A stretch of 64,000 bases of DNA from an uncultured Collinsella sp. (GCA_900768435.1 CAAGCW010000008.1:62001-126000), one strand, 5' to 3'; shown: positions 43,684 to 52,322, numbered from the stretch's first letter. Translations and numbers: made by a program. The notes: a model not told the origin generated them from the letters alone.

Positions 43684-44781
43684 ATGTCCTCGACCTTTGG
43701 CAACGTCTTGCATTTAAGCATCTTCGGCCAGTCGCACTCCCCCGCCATCGGCTGCTCCCTCGATGGCATTCCGGCGGGCATCGCTGTTGACCAGGAGCAG
43801 CTGCAGGCCTTCCTCGACCGTCGTGCCCCCGGTCACGACGAGACCGCGACCAAACGCCGCGAGGCCGACGCCGCCCACATCATCGCCGGCGTGGTCGAAG
43901 GACATACCACCGGCGCGCCCATCGCCGCGATTATCGAGAACACCAACACGCGCTCCAAGGATTACTCCGAGCTGCGCCGCAAGCCCCGCCCCGGACATGC
44001 GGACTTCCCTGCGCGCGTGAAGTATCACAACATGCACGATGTCGCCGGTGGCGGTCATTTCTCCGGCCGCCTAACGGCACCCCTGTGCATCGCCGGCGGC
44101 ATTGCCCTGCAGGCACTCGAGGCCCGCGGCATTCGGGTGATGGCACACGTGGCGCAGATCGGCGGCATCTCCGACCTGCCCATGGACGACATGGTCTATC
44201 GCGAGTCCGACCGCAAGGCGATCCTTACGAACGATCTGCCGTGCATTGACGCCGCCGCAGCCGGCCGCATGCGCGAGGAAATCCTAGCCGCGCGCGACGA
44301 ACTCGACAGCATCGGCGGCATCGTGGAGTGCGGCATTTACGGGCTTCCCGCGGGCATCGGCGACCCCATGTTCGACGGCATCGAGAACCGCATCGCGCAG
44401 ATCGCGTTTGGCATTCCCGCCGTAAAGGGCGTGGAGTTTGGCATGGGCTTTGCCGTGGCCGCCATGCGCGGCAGCGAGAACAATGATCCGTATCGCATCG
44501 ATGCCGAGACCGGCGAGATCGAGGTCGAGTCCAACAACGCCGGCGGCATCCTGGGCGGTATTTCGACCGGCGCGCCCGTCATGTGGCGCATGGCCGTAAA
44601 GCCGACGCCCTCGATTGGCCGCGAGCAGCAGACGGTGGACATGGACGCTATGGAAAATGCCGAGCTCTCGGTCCACGGCCGCCACGATCCCTGCATCGTC
44701 CCCCGAGCCGTCCCCGTAGCCGAAGCAGCAGCCGCCCTCGCCATCTGGGACGCCCTCCTCGAAGACGCCGCCCAGCGCTAA
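43684..44781 (+). CDS. aroC: Chorismate synthase
   Basis: Makes chorismate from EPSP with reduced FMN. The 365-residue product shows SIFGQSHSPAIGCSLDGIPAG, RPGHADFPARVKYHNMHDVAGGGHFSGRLTAPLCIAGG and SNNAGGILGGISTGAPV; the catalytic histidines and SGR block are intact. A GAGGAGG ribosome site lies in the aroA end. Confidence 0.97.
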   Translation: MSSTFGNVLHLSIFGQSHSPAIGCSLDGIPAGIAVDQEQLQAFLDRRAPGHDETATKRREADAAHIIAGVVEGHTTGAPIAAIIENTNTRSKDYSELRRKPRPGHADFPARVKYHNMHDVAGGGHFSGRLTAPLCIAGGIALQALEARGIRVMAHVAQIGGISDLPMDDMVYRESDRKAILTNDLPCIDAAAAGRMREEILAARDELDSIGGIVECGIYGLPAGIGDPMFDGIENRIAQIAFGIPAVKGVEFGMGFAVAAMRGSENNDPYRIDAETGEIEVESNNAGGILGGISTGAPVMWRMAVKPTPSIGREQQTVDMDAMENAELSVHGRHDPCIVPRAVPVAEAAAALAIWDALLEDAAQR

Positions 44782-44824
44782 CTACCCACCCCTCAACATC
44801 CCCCGACACGTGAAAGGGGTCTCC

Positions 44825-45970
44825 ATGGACCTTGCTGACATTCGCCAGGCCATCGATGGCATCGACACCACGCTCCTCAACAGCTTTGTCGAGCGCATGG
44901 ACATTGCCACCGAAGTCGCCAAATCCAAGATCGAGATGGGCAAGGCCGTCTTCGACCCCGCCCGCGAGCGCTCCAAGCTCAACAATCTCGCCAGCCGCGC
45001 ACCCGAGCGCTACGAGGCGCAGACCATCACCCTGTTCCGTCTCCTCATGAGCATGAGCAAGGCTGAGCAGCAGCGCTACATCAACGAGCTCAAGGGCATC
45101 ACCGTCTCGCAAAAGGCCCACGCCACGGCTGCAGCCTCCGACACGCCCTTCCCCCAGACGGCCACCGTCGCCTGTCAGGGCGTCGAAGGCGCCTACAGCC
45201 AGATCGCCGCGTGCAAGCTCTTTGACGTGCCCGACATCGCGTTCTTCGAGACCTTCGAGGGCGTTATGCGCGCCGTGCGCGACGGCTTCTGCGAGTTTGG
45301 CGTGCTGCCCATCGAGAACTCCACCGCCGGCTCGGTTAACGCCGTCTACGACCTGCTCGCCCAGTTCGACTTCCACATCGTGCGCTCGCTTCGCCTCAAA
45401 ATCGACCACAACTTGCTCGTCAAGCCCGGCACCAAGCTTGCGGACGTGCACGAGGTCTACAGCCACGGCCAGGCCATTGCCCAATGCGCCGGCTTTATCG
45501 AGGCACACGACCTGCAGGCCACCAAGTACCCCAACACGGCCATGTCGGCCGAGATGGTCGCCAGCTCCGAACGCACCGATGTTGCCGCCATCGCATCGCG
45601 CAGCTGCGCGGCACTCTACGGCCTGGAGGTACTGGAGCCCAACATCCAGGACTCGGACAACAACTACACGCGCTTTGTCGTCATCAGCCGCGAGCCACGC
45701 GTCTACCCCGGCGCCAACCGCACCTCGCTCATGATTACCACGGCCAACGAGCCGGGCGCACTCTATCGCGTACTCGAGCGCTTCTACGCGCTCAATATCA
45801 ACCTCATCAAGCTCGAGAGCCGCCCCATCCCCGGGCACGACTTTGAGTTTATGTTCTACTTTGACCTGGACTGCCCCTTTGGCAGCAAGGCACTCGATGA
45901 CCTGCTCGATTCCATCGACGACGTGTGCGAGAGCTTCACTTACTTTGGCAGTTACACGGAGGTGCTCTAG
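44825..45970 (+). CDS. pheA: Bifunctional chorismate mutase / prephenate dehydratase
   Basis: Converts chorismate through prephenate to phenylpyruvate. Residues 1-85 are an AroQ-type chorismate mutase (IRQAIDGIDTTLLNSFVERMDIATEVAKSK), about 115-290 a prephenate dehydratase (QGVEGAYSQIAACKLF; PIENSTAGSVNAVYDLL), and 300-375 an ACT domain (SLMITTANEPGALYRVLERFYALNINLIKLESRPI) expected to sense Phe. ATG 44825 follows AAGGGG. The mutase also supplies TyrA in this operon. Confidence 0.96.
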   Translation: MDLADIRQAIDGIDTTLLNSFVERMDIATEVAKSKIEMGKAVFDPARERSKLNNLASRAPERYEAQTITLFRLLMSMSKAEQQRYINELKGITVSQKAHATAAASDTPFPQTATVACQGVEGAYSQIAACKLFDVPDIAFFETFEGVMRAVRDGFCEFGVLPIENSTAGSVNAVYDLLAQFDFHIVRSLRLKIDHNLLVKPGTKLADVHEVYSHGQAIAQCAGFIEAHDLQATKYPNTAMSAEMVASSERTDVAAIASRSCAALYGLEVLEPNIQDSDNNYTRFVVISREPRVYPGANRTSLMITTANEPGALYRVLERFYALNINLIKLESRPIPGHDFEFMFYFDLDCPFGSKALDDLLDSIDDVCESFTYFGSYTEVL

Positions 45971-47221
45971 ATGACCGATGTCACCGCAGCCCGCCCCTAC
46001 GGCGTGCTGGGCCGCGTACTGGGCCACAGCTACACCCCGACCATCTACAAGGAGCTCGCGGGGCTAGAGTATGTGCGTTTTGAGCGCGAGCCCGAGGACC
46101 TCCATGCTTTTATGACGGGTGACGAATGGGAGGGCACCAACGTGACCATCCCCTACAAGCGCGCCGTCATGGAATACCTGGACGAGCTGAGTCCACTCGC
46201 CGAGCGTATGGGAAACGTCAACACCATCACGCGCCTGCCCGACGGCCGCCTGCGCGGCGACAACACCGACTACTTCGGCTTTCAGTGCCTAGTCGAGGAG
46301 CTGGGCGTTGAGGTCGCCGGCAAGAAGGCCCTCGTGCTCGGTGCCACCGGTGGCGCCGGCACCACTGCCAGCATGGTGCTCGGCGACCTGGGCGCCATCG
46401 TCGTGCCGGTCGGCCGCACGAGCGAAGTCAACTACGACAACATCGCGCAGCAGTCCGACGCCGCACTGCTCGTCAACTGCACGCCCGCCGGCATGTTCCC
46501 CCACTGTCCCGATGCCCCCTGCACGCTCGAGGGGCTCGATGCGCTCGAGGGCGTCATCGACATTGTCTACAACCCTGCACGCACGGGACTCATGCTCGAG
46601 GCCGAGCGCCGCGGCATCCCCTGTATCGGCGGCCTGCTGATGCTCGTGGCCCAAGCGGCACAGGCCGTCGAGCGCTATACCGGCCAGGTCACCCCGCGTG
46701 AGCGCATCCTGGACGTAACGGAGCGCTTGTCACGCCGCGAACAGAACATCGCGCTAATCGGCATGCCGGGCTCGGGCAAGACCCGTGTGGGCGAGCAGAT
46801 TGCCTTGCTCACGGGGCGAGAGCACATCGACCTGGACCGCGCACTCGAGGAGCGCCTGGGCATGCCCTGCGCCGACTTTATCATCGAGCGCGGCGAGGCG
46901 GCCTTCCGCGAGCAGGAGACGGCGGCGCTGGCCGGCATCTCCAAGCGCAGCGGCCTGGTGCTTTCCACGGGCGGCGGCGTGGTGACGCGCGACGAGAACT
47001 ACCCGCTACTGCACCAGAACAGCCAGATCGTGATGCTCAACCGTAAGCTCAACGAACTCGCCCACAAGGGTCGCCCCATCACCGCCCGCGATGGCATCGA
47101 CAAGCTGGCCGAGCAGCGCATGCCGCGCTACCGCGCCTGGGCCGACTACATCATCGACTCACGCGACTGCGCCGCCAACACCGCCCAAGCCCTCCTCGAC
47201 ACCCTCCCATCCGCTCTCTAA
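45971..47221 (+). CDS. Fused shikimate dehydrogenase - shikimate kinase
   Basis: One 416-residue protein covers two shikimate steps. Residues 1-250 are AroE: substrate loop VLGHSYTPTIYKEL, NVTIPYK, NTDYFGF and NADP motif GATGGAGTTAS. Residues 255-416 are AroK: P-loop IGMPGSGKTRVG, DLD in HIDLDRALEE, FREQET and the STGGGVV motif with LID RPxxx-like HKGRPITARD. The pathway order of the two domains (dehydrogenase, then kinase) matches consecutive reactions. No stop or frameshift separates them. Confidence 0.95.
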   Translation: MTDVTAARPYGVLGRVLGHSYTPTIYKELAGLEYVRFEREPEDLHAFMTGDEWEGTNVTIPYKRAVMEYLDELSPLAERMGNVNTITRLPDGRLRGDNTDYFGFQCLVEELGVEVAGKKALVLGATGGAGTTASMVLGDLGAIVVPVGRTSEVNYDNIAQQSDAALLVNCTPAGMFPHCPDAPCTLEGLDALEGVIDIVYNPARTGLMLEAERRGIPCIGGLLMLVAQAAQAVERYTGQVTPRERILDVTERLSRREQNIALIGMPGSGKTRVGEQIALLTGREHIDLDRALEERLGMPCADFIIERGEAAFREQETAALAGISKRSGLVLSTGGGVVTRDENYPLLHQNSQIVMLNRKLNELAHKGRPITARDGIDKLAEQRMPRYRAWADYIIDSRDCAANTAQALLDTLPSAL

Positions 47222-47223
47222 TC

Positions 47224-47264
47224 AAAACCACCACAAAGGGGACGGGCGCCTTTGTGGTGGTTTT
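47224..47264. terminator. Strong bidirectional terminator between aroE-aroK and aroQ
   Basis: AAAACCACCACAAAGG pairs perfectly over 16 bases with CCTTTGTGGTGGTTTT around a nine-base loop. T-runs occur on both strands. It lies inside the aromatic block, 21 bases before aroQ. Confidence 0.85.
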
Positions 47265-47285
47265 CCAATCGCAAAGGAAGCAACC

Positions 47286-47723
47286 ATGAAAGCACTCGTC
47301 ATCAATGGCCCCAACCTCAACATGCTCGGCATTCGCGAGCCGGGCATCTATGGCAGCGACAACTACGACCGTCTGGTCCAGATCTGCCAGGAAGCGGGCG
47401 CCGCACAGGGCTTCGACGAGGTCGAGGTCTTCCAATCCAACCACGAGGGCAGCATCGTCGACAAGATCCAAGAGGCCTACGGCAAGGTCGACGGCATCGT
47501 CATCAATCCGGCGGCCTACACGCACACGAGCGTGGCGATCCTCGATGCCCTCAAGGCCGTCGCCATCCCGGCTGTGGAGGTCCACATCAGCGCTGTCGAG
47601 ACCCGCGAGGACTTCCGTCAGGTGAGCTATGCACGCCTAGCCTGCTTTGCCACCATCACCGGCGAAGGCCTCCAAGGCTACGCCCACGCGTTGGAGCTGC
47701 TGAAAGAGCATCTCGAAAAGTAA
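47286..47723 (+). CDS. aroQ: Type II 3-dehydroquinate dehydratase
   Basis: Third shikimate step. The 145-residue product starts MKALVINGPNLNMLGIREPGIYG (flavodoxin-like type II fold), with FQSNHEGSIVDKIQEA, INPAAYTHTSVAILDAL and the catalytic His in VEVHISAVETREDFRQ. Only 21 bases after a strong terminator, so it may be expressed by read-through or separately. Confidence 0.97.
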   Translation: MKALVINGPNLNMLGIREPGIYGSDNYDRLVQICQEAGAAQGFDEVEVFQSNHEGSIVDKIQEAYGKVDGIVINPAAYTHTSVAILDALKAVAIPAVEVHISAVETREDFRQVSYARLACFATITGEGLQGYAHALELLKEHLEK

Positions 47724-47773
47724 GCCTCGCGGATCAATACATTAGCACCGATTCACACGAACAAAACTCCAGC

Positions 47774-47807
47774 GCCGGCAGCAGCACCTCGCTGCTGCCG
47801 GCATTTT
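47774..47807 (+). terminator. Intrinsic terminator after aroQ
   Basis: GCCGGCAGCAG / CTGCTGCCGGC (11 base pairs), loop CACCTCG, followed by ATTTTG. Confidence 0.8.
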
Positions 47808-47817
47808 GTTACTGGCA

Positions 47818-47823
47818 TATAAT
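47818..47823 (+). promoter_or_regulatory. Candidate -10 element of the DUF4869 cassette
   Basis: Perfect TATAAT 32 bases before the ATG at 47855 and right after the aroQ terminator; no good -35 box. Confidence 0.4.
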
Positions 47824-47854
47824 CGTTGCAGTCACACTACGTCTGGAGACCCAC

Positions 47855-48304
47855 ATGCTGAGCATTCACCTGGGGGATTACCCCGGTTCCATCTACGATA
47901 CCGAAACCTATTTTAGGAACTCATACTTGGACTCATGGTTCGAAGACCCTATGGCCGCACAGATTATTAAAAGCGTGGACGGATCAGAGCTCATCGGTCC
48001 CCACAACATCGTAAGCAAGCAGCTGGGCTCAATCACTCCACTCGAACTGTCCGGCGGCGTTAAGACGCTGCTGCTGGTGCGCAATCTCCCAAATATGGTG
48101 TTCAACGCATCCACCTGCGGAGACAACTGTGCCCGCTGGCTACTCAAGATCGGCAAAGAGCAGGATGTGCTGGTGACCTTATACCACATCATGAAATTCC
48201 CCTGGAAGAGCTTTGAGATTCGCATCAATAACGATGGCCGCATCGTTAGAAACATGCAGGAGTTTGTCGGCGCCACGAATGACTTTTTGGATGTTGATGA
48301 GTAA
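47855..48304 (+). CDS. DUF4869-like protein
   Basis: The 149-residue acidic protein begins MLSIHLGDYPGSIYDTETYFRNSYLDSWFEDP, the look of the uncharacterised DUF4869 family, and includes SGGVKTLLLVRNLPNMVFNASTCGDNCARWLLKIG. No signal peptide or membrane segment. Its stop overlaps the next gene's ATG by one base (TAATG), so the two proteins are probably made in fixed proportion. Function unknown. Confidence 0.75.
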   Translation: MLSIHLGDYPGSIYDTETYFRNSYLDSWFEDPMAAQIIKSVDGSELIGPHNIVSKQLGSITPLELSGGVKTLLLVRNLPNMVFNASTCGDNCARWLLKIGKEQDVLVTLYHIMKFPWKSFEIRINNDGRIVRNMQEFVGATNDFLDVDE

Positions 48305-49305
48305 TGAAGGGAACGCATACCGTTGTCGTAGAGCGTGCAAAGGTCAAATACACACTCACGTTTAAGCGCAATATTTCCTTTATACGCGGCAACAGCGGCA
48401 CGGGCAAAACGACGCTCATCTCGATGATTCGCGACTACAACGACCGAGGACCGGAAAGCGGCGTTGCACTCAGCTGCGACGTACCTTGCGAAACGCTTTC
48501 CGGCAGACGCTGGGAGCGCGAGCTGTCGATCATCGAAGATTCAATCGTCTTTCTAGATGAGGGCAACGAGTTTATCTACTCAAAGGACTTCGCCAAAGCC
48601 GTAAACGGCTCGTCCAACTATTTTGTTCTGATATCTCGTCGCGATGCCAACGAGCTCCCCTACAGCGTTGATGAGATCCTGAAGTTAGTCAACACGACAA
48701 GTAAAACAATCAATGGCCGCAAGAGCGACAGGCGCTTCTACTCGGTGACCAAACCGCTATATGACCACACAGCAAGTATGCTGTATCAGGATCTAAATGT
48801 TGGATTCGAGGTACCCGACGCCGTAGTTGTCGAGGATAGCAAATCTGGCTATCAATTCTACGACGCTCTTTGCAACCGGCTCGGGATCCCCTGCTATACC
48901 GCCACCGGCGTAGCAAATCTAAAGCGGACAATTCCCGAATGCCCCGAGCAAAACGTTCTTGCCATTGGAGACGGCGCAGCATTTGGTCCCTACATCGAAA
49001 AGGTGATCGGACAGCGCGTTTACAAGAACGTTCGCTTGTTCCTCCCGGAATCATTTGAGTGGACACTTCTGCAATCTGACCTCATTCCCAGTAACGACAT
49101 TCCAAAAATTCTCAAGGATCCTTCGAGCTATATCGAAAGCCGCGACTACCTAAGCTGGGAGCGATTCTTCACCGACGTATTGATCAAGTACTCGGCAGAC
49201 ACTCGCTACGCCTACAGAAAGGCGAAACTCAACGAGCAGTACCTAAAGCCGCCGGCGATGGATGCAGTTGCAAGCGTCTTGCCCGAGTGCCTGAGGGCAG
49301 ACTAG
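48304..49305 (+). CDS. P-loop ATPase with Toprim-like C-terminal half
   Basis: The 333-residue product has Walker A GNSGTGKT (residues 29-36), Walker B SIVFLDE (80-86) and an SRR segment (about 110). The C-terminal half contains VVVEDSKSGYQF and, about 45 residues later, AIGDGAAFG, an E...D spacing like the Toprim fold of OLD-type nucleases. The Toprim reading is inference. No ABC signature or coiled coil, so it is much smaller than OLD/GajA proteins. Coupled to the DUF4869 gene; GC content is lower than in the aro genes. Confidence 0.65.
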   Translation: MKGTHTVVVERAKVKYTLTFKRNISFIRGNSGTGKTTLISMIRDYNDRGPESGVALSCDVPCETLSGRRWERELSIIEDSIVFLDEGNEFIYSKDFAKAVNGSSNYFVLISRRDANELPYSVDEILKLVNTTSKTINGRKSDRRFYSVTKPLYDHTASMLYQDLNVGFEVPDAVVVEDSKSGYQFYDALCNRLGIPCYTATGVANLKRTIPECPEQNVLAIGDGAAFGPYIEKVIGQRVYKNVRLFLPESFEWTLLQSDLIPSNDIPKILKDPSSYIESRDYLSWERFFTDVLIKYSADTRYAYRKAKLNEQYLKPPAMDAVASVLPECLRAD

Positions 49306-49307
49306 AT

Positions 49308-49342
49308 ACGGCGGGGAGGGCCAAGTTGGTCCTCCCCGCCGT
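49308..49342. terminator. Bidirectional terminator
   Basis: ACGGCGGGGAGG (49308-49319) pairs with CCTCCCCGCCGT (49331-49342), extended by CCAA/TTGG inside. It lies between the convergent ATPase and acyltransferase genes. Confidence 0.8.
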
Positions 49343-49344
49343 TA

Positions 49345-50331
49345 TTACGCCCTCTTGATTACGTACGCCAATCCAATATCGCAGGCGCAACGCACAATTG
49401 ATGCGAAGAGCCACGATGCTGACAGCGTCATAAGCAGAGGCATGGTCTGCCAGGGAATAAACCAATCGACCGCGTGGATTGCAAAGATGGCGAGGCTAGC
49501 CTGTCCGCAGAACACGAGTGCTCGTTCAAAGGATCCCAAAACTGAAACGTCCTTCAGTTTCTCAAGCGCCATGGAAACCCAGCACACGCAGTAGCTGCCG
49601 GCAAGAGCGGCAATTGTTGCAGCCACAAACCCATCCACGCGGCGGCTCGAAAGCTCAAGCCCACTCAGCGCGGCAAGGACAAGCCAAGCGACACCGGCTC
49701 CAATAAACAGCAGAGGCTTGCTCACGCTCGGCTCCAGCCTCCTTTGGCGCGCCGTATAGCCAACCCACATCAGCAGCACAATATAGCAGCTCAGATCCAA
49801 ATCGAGCGGCAGGTAAACGCCCATTAATCGAGACACACTCAAACCGCAAAAGGCAATCGCGGCACAGACAACGCCCTGCCAAACAACCCCAATTCCGCGG
49901 CGATCAAACAACCGCACGAGCACATTAAACAGCAGGCGCGACGTAAACAGCGCCGCCAAAAACCATGCCATGCCAACGGCGGTAACGCCAAGCCCAGGCA
50001 CATCAACGCCCGAGGCAAACACAAGCGTCTTAAGCCCCGCAACCAGCGTACCGCTCGTCAAAGGAGCACCGCTCATCAAGAACGTCGGCACCTGCCACGC
50101 CAGTGCAAGAACCACATACGGCACCAGCAGGCGCGACACCGAACCACTCAGCAGCTCGCGCCACGGCTTCGGCCTAAACGTATACCCGGCAAGAATAAAG
50201 AACACCGGCATGTGAAACGAGAAGATCGCGTGCCGCAAGGGAGAAGGATTTGGGACGGTGTGCCCCACAATGACCAGAATCATTGCAATTCCCTTTGCAA
50301 TATCGATCCAGTCGAGCCTTTTGCTTCCCAT
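49345..50331 (-). CDS. Acyltransferase family 3 membrane protein
   Basis: Probable O-acetyltransferase acting on surface sugars. The 328-residue protein has about ten membrane segments and the family opening RLDWIDIAKGIAMILVIVGHT, with the His in FSFHMPVFFILAGYTF. ATG 50331 has GAAGGG 7 bases upstream. It lies next to the polysaccharide locus. The acceptor is not predictable. Confidence 0.85.
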   Translation of the reverse strand: MGSKRLDWIDIAKGIAMILVIVGHTVPNPSPLRHAIFSFHMPVFFILAGYTFRPKPWRELLSGSVSRLLVPYVVLALAWQVPTFLMSGAPLTSGTLVAGLKTLVFASGVDVPGLGVTAVGMAWFLAALFTSRLLFNVLVRLFDRRGIGVVWQGVVCAAIAFCGLSVSRLMGVYLPLDLDLSCYIVLLMWVGYTARQRRLEPSVSKPLLFIGAGVAWLVLAALSGLELSSRRVDGFVAATIAALAGSYCVCWVSMALEKLKDVSVLGSFERALVFCGQASLAIFAIHAVDWFIPWQTMPLLMTLSASWLFASIVRCACDIGLAYVIKRA

Positions 50332-50363
50332 GGCGAACCCTTCAAAATCGCAGCACACAAGAT

Positions 50364-50397
50364 GAAAAAAGCCCAGACCACCAAGCGGTCCGGGCTT
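50364..50397 (-). terminator. Intrinsic terminator after tRNA-Arg(TCT)
   Basis: Minus strand AAGCCCGGACC / GGTCTGGGCTT (11 pairs, one G-U) followed by TTTTC; it starts 10 bases past the tRNA 3' end. Confidence 0.85.
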
Positions 50398-50406
50398 AAT
50401 AAACGA

Positions 50407-50483
50407 TGGTGCTCCATGGCGGATTCGAACCGTCGACCTTGGGATTAGAAGTCCCCTGCTCTATCCAACTGAGCTAATGGAGC
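50407..50483 (-). tRNA. tRNA-Arg (anticodon TCT)
   Basis: Acceptor GCTCCAT/ATGGAGC, D stem GCTC/GAGC, anticodon loop CTTCTAA, T loop TTCGAAT, discriminator A and encoded CCA. Two stem positions do not pair: G27-A43 in the anticodon stem and A50-C64 in the T stem. Reads AGA. Confidence 0.93.
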
Positions 50484-50537
50484 AAATAACCGCACGCCCA
50501 AGCAAGCGCAAACCTGTCAGGCGCAAGTAATTATAAC

Positions 50538-51305
50538 CTAGTTGAACTGCTCGCGGTACGCCTTGCAGACCTCATCGACCGGGCCGTCCATGCGAAGGTC
50601 ACCCTTCTCAATCCAAACGGCACGCTGGCAGATGCGCTCAACCTGCTCCATGGAGTGCGAAACGAACAGAACCGTCACGTCGCCGCTCTGGATAAAGTGC
50701 TGGATGCGGGCCTCGCACTTCTGCTGGAAGAACACATCACCGACGGACAGCGTCTCGTCAACGATCAGAATATCTGGCTCGGTAATCGTCGCGATTGCAA
50801 AGGCAATACGCGCCACCATACCCGAGGAGAAGTTCTTGAGCGGCATGTCGACAAAGTTCTGAAGCTCAGCGAACTCGATAATGCCGTCAAAGTTGGCGTC
50901 GATGAACTCCTTGGTATAGCCGAGCAGGGCGCCGTTCAGATAGATGTTCTCGCGGGCCGTCAGCTCAGGATCAAAGCCGGCGCCGAGCTCAATCAGCGGT
51001 GCGATGTTGCCATGGACCTTAACGCTGCCCTCGCTAGGCTCAAGCACGCCAGCGATAATCTTGAGCATAGTAGACTTACCGGAACCATTGGTGCCGACCA
51101 GACCCACGACCTCGCCGCGATGAATATCGAACGAGATGTGCTTAAGTGCCCTAAACTCCTCAAAGAACAGCTCGTGCTTGGCAAGCTTGATGAAGTACTC
51201 CTTGAGGTTGGTCAGCGACTCGGACGCCATGTTAAAGATCATGGTGACGTCGTCGACCTCGACAGCCAGAGGCTGCTCGCTGTAATCAACAACAGATTCA
51301 GTCAT
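50538..51305 (-). CDS. Polysaccharide/teichoic-acid ABC exporter, ATP-binding subunit
   Basis: Drives export of lipid-linked polymer across the membrane. The 255-residue product has Walker A GTNGSGKST, the signature region NFSSGMVARIAFAIA and Walker B DILIVDETLSVGD followed by QQKCEARI, as in Wzt/TagH/RfbE proteins. It lacks the C-terminal carbohydrate-binding domain of long Wzt forms. ATG 51305 follows AGGAG. It lies 11 bases after the permease gene. Confidence 0.94.
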   Translation of the reverse strand: MTESVVDYSEQPLAVEVDDVTMIFNMASESLTNLKEYFIKLAKHELFFEEFRALKHISFDIHRGEVVGLVGTNGSGKSTMLKIIAGVLEPSEGSVKVHGNIAPLIELGAGFDPELTARENIYLNGALLGYTKEFIDANFDGIIEFAELQNFVDMPLKNFSSGMVARIAFAIATITEPDILIVDETLSVGDVFFQQKCEARIQHFIQSGDVTVLFVSHSMEQVERICQRAVWIEKGDLRMDGPVDEVCKAYREQFN

Positions 51306-51316
51306 CACAGCACTCC

Positions 51317-52162
51317 TTAGATGTAGAGGATGAACTTGCGCTCGGACTTATGGAACACGGTGTAGCCAATAACAAGCGCAAGGACCGCCCAAGCGACGCA
51401 CATACCAAACGTCATAAGCGAGGGCGTAGTCTGGAACAGGAAGATATCACGCATAAACTGCAGATAGTTGTACATGGGGTTCGCATACACCAAGATCCGA
51501 ACGATATGCGGCATCTTCACAACAAAGTCGGTCGTCCAGAAAATAGGCGTGATGTAAGTCCAAGCCGTAATGACAACGCTCCACAGATGCATAACGTCGC
51601 GGAAGAAGACCGTAAGGGCCGAGAGCATCATGCCCAGACCCATGCAGAAGCACATAAGCAGCAGCAGGCAGACCGGCAGCAGAATCAGATGCCAAGAAGG
51701 CATAACGCGGAACCACAGCATAACGATGGCAACGGCGACCAGCGAGAAGGCAAAGTTAACCAGCGAGAAGAGCACCTTCTGTACCGGGAAGACCCAGCGG
51801 TGCACCTTAACCTTCTTGAGCAGCGGAGCAGCACCCACGATCGACGTCAGGGCCTGGTTCGTGGACTCGGACATGACGGCAAAGGTGACGTTACCCACGA
51901 TCAAGTACAGCGGGTACATCTCGGGCGTAATTGAGCCGTTGCGGCCCTGGGCAAAAATTGTCGAGAACACGATGGCCATGACGATCATCATCAGCAGCGG
52001 GTTGAGCACCGACCATGCGACGCCCAGAACGCTACGGCGATACTTGATCTTAAAATCCTTGGTAACGAGCTGACGAAGGATAAACGCGTCCTTCTCAAAT
52101 TCGTTCTTAGCAAACGTCGCAGGCAGACTGCGAGTTTCTTGTTGCTTTGTCTGATCCGACAC
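51317..52162 (-). CDS. Polysaccharide ABC exporter, permease subunit
   Basis: Wzm/TagG-like permease with about six membrane segments. The start is GTG 52162, 8 bases after AAGGAG, giving 281 residues. The amphipathic start (RQLVTKDFKIKYRRSVLGVAWSVLNPLLMMIVMAIVFSTIF) is characteristic of ABC-2 polysaccharide exporters. Partner of the ATPase directly downstream. Divergently transcribed from the glycosyltransferases. Confidence 0.94.
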   Translation of the reverse strand: MSDQTKQQETRSLPATFAKNEFEKDAFILRQLVTKDFKIKYRRSVLGVAWSVLNPLLMMIVMAIVFSTIFAQGRNGSITPEMYPLYLIVGNVTFAVMSESTNQALTSIVGAAPLLKKVKVHRWVFPVQKVLFSLVNFAFSLVAVAIVMLWFRVMPSWHLILLPVCLLLLMCFCMGLGMMLSALTVFFRDVMHLWSVVITAWTYITPIFWTTDFVVKMPHIVRILVYANPMYNYLQFMRDIFLFQTTPSLMTFGMCVAWAVLALVIGYTVFHKSERKFILYI

Positions 52163-52201
52163 GGATGCAACTCCTTTACTCGTAATCGTTGACAAACGAA
52201 C

Positions 52202-52292
52202 AGTATAGACCCGACGGCCATGCAAACGATTCGCGCAACAAAACTGGAGAACTAACCCACATCTTAGGATGCCAAGCCCAAACGGCTATACT
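52202..52292. promoter_or_regulatory. Divergent promoter region
   Basis: Good -10 boxes face both ways: TATACT on the minus strand (52207-52202) toward the exporter genes, and TATACT (52287-52292) on the plus strand toward the glycosyltransferases, the latter with TTAGGA 17 bases before. The -35 elements are poor. Control of both halves of the locus may be shared. Confidence 0.4.
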
Positions 52293-52322
52293 TTCATGAA
52301 TTGAATGATTAAGGAGCATTGA

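Noticed and set aside
50340..50490. tRNA-Arg(TCT) as attachment site of an integrated element
   Set aside because: No repeat of the tRNA 3' end and no integrase gene were seen in the flanking accessory region; xerC at 1.3 kb looks like the housekeeping enzyme.
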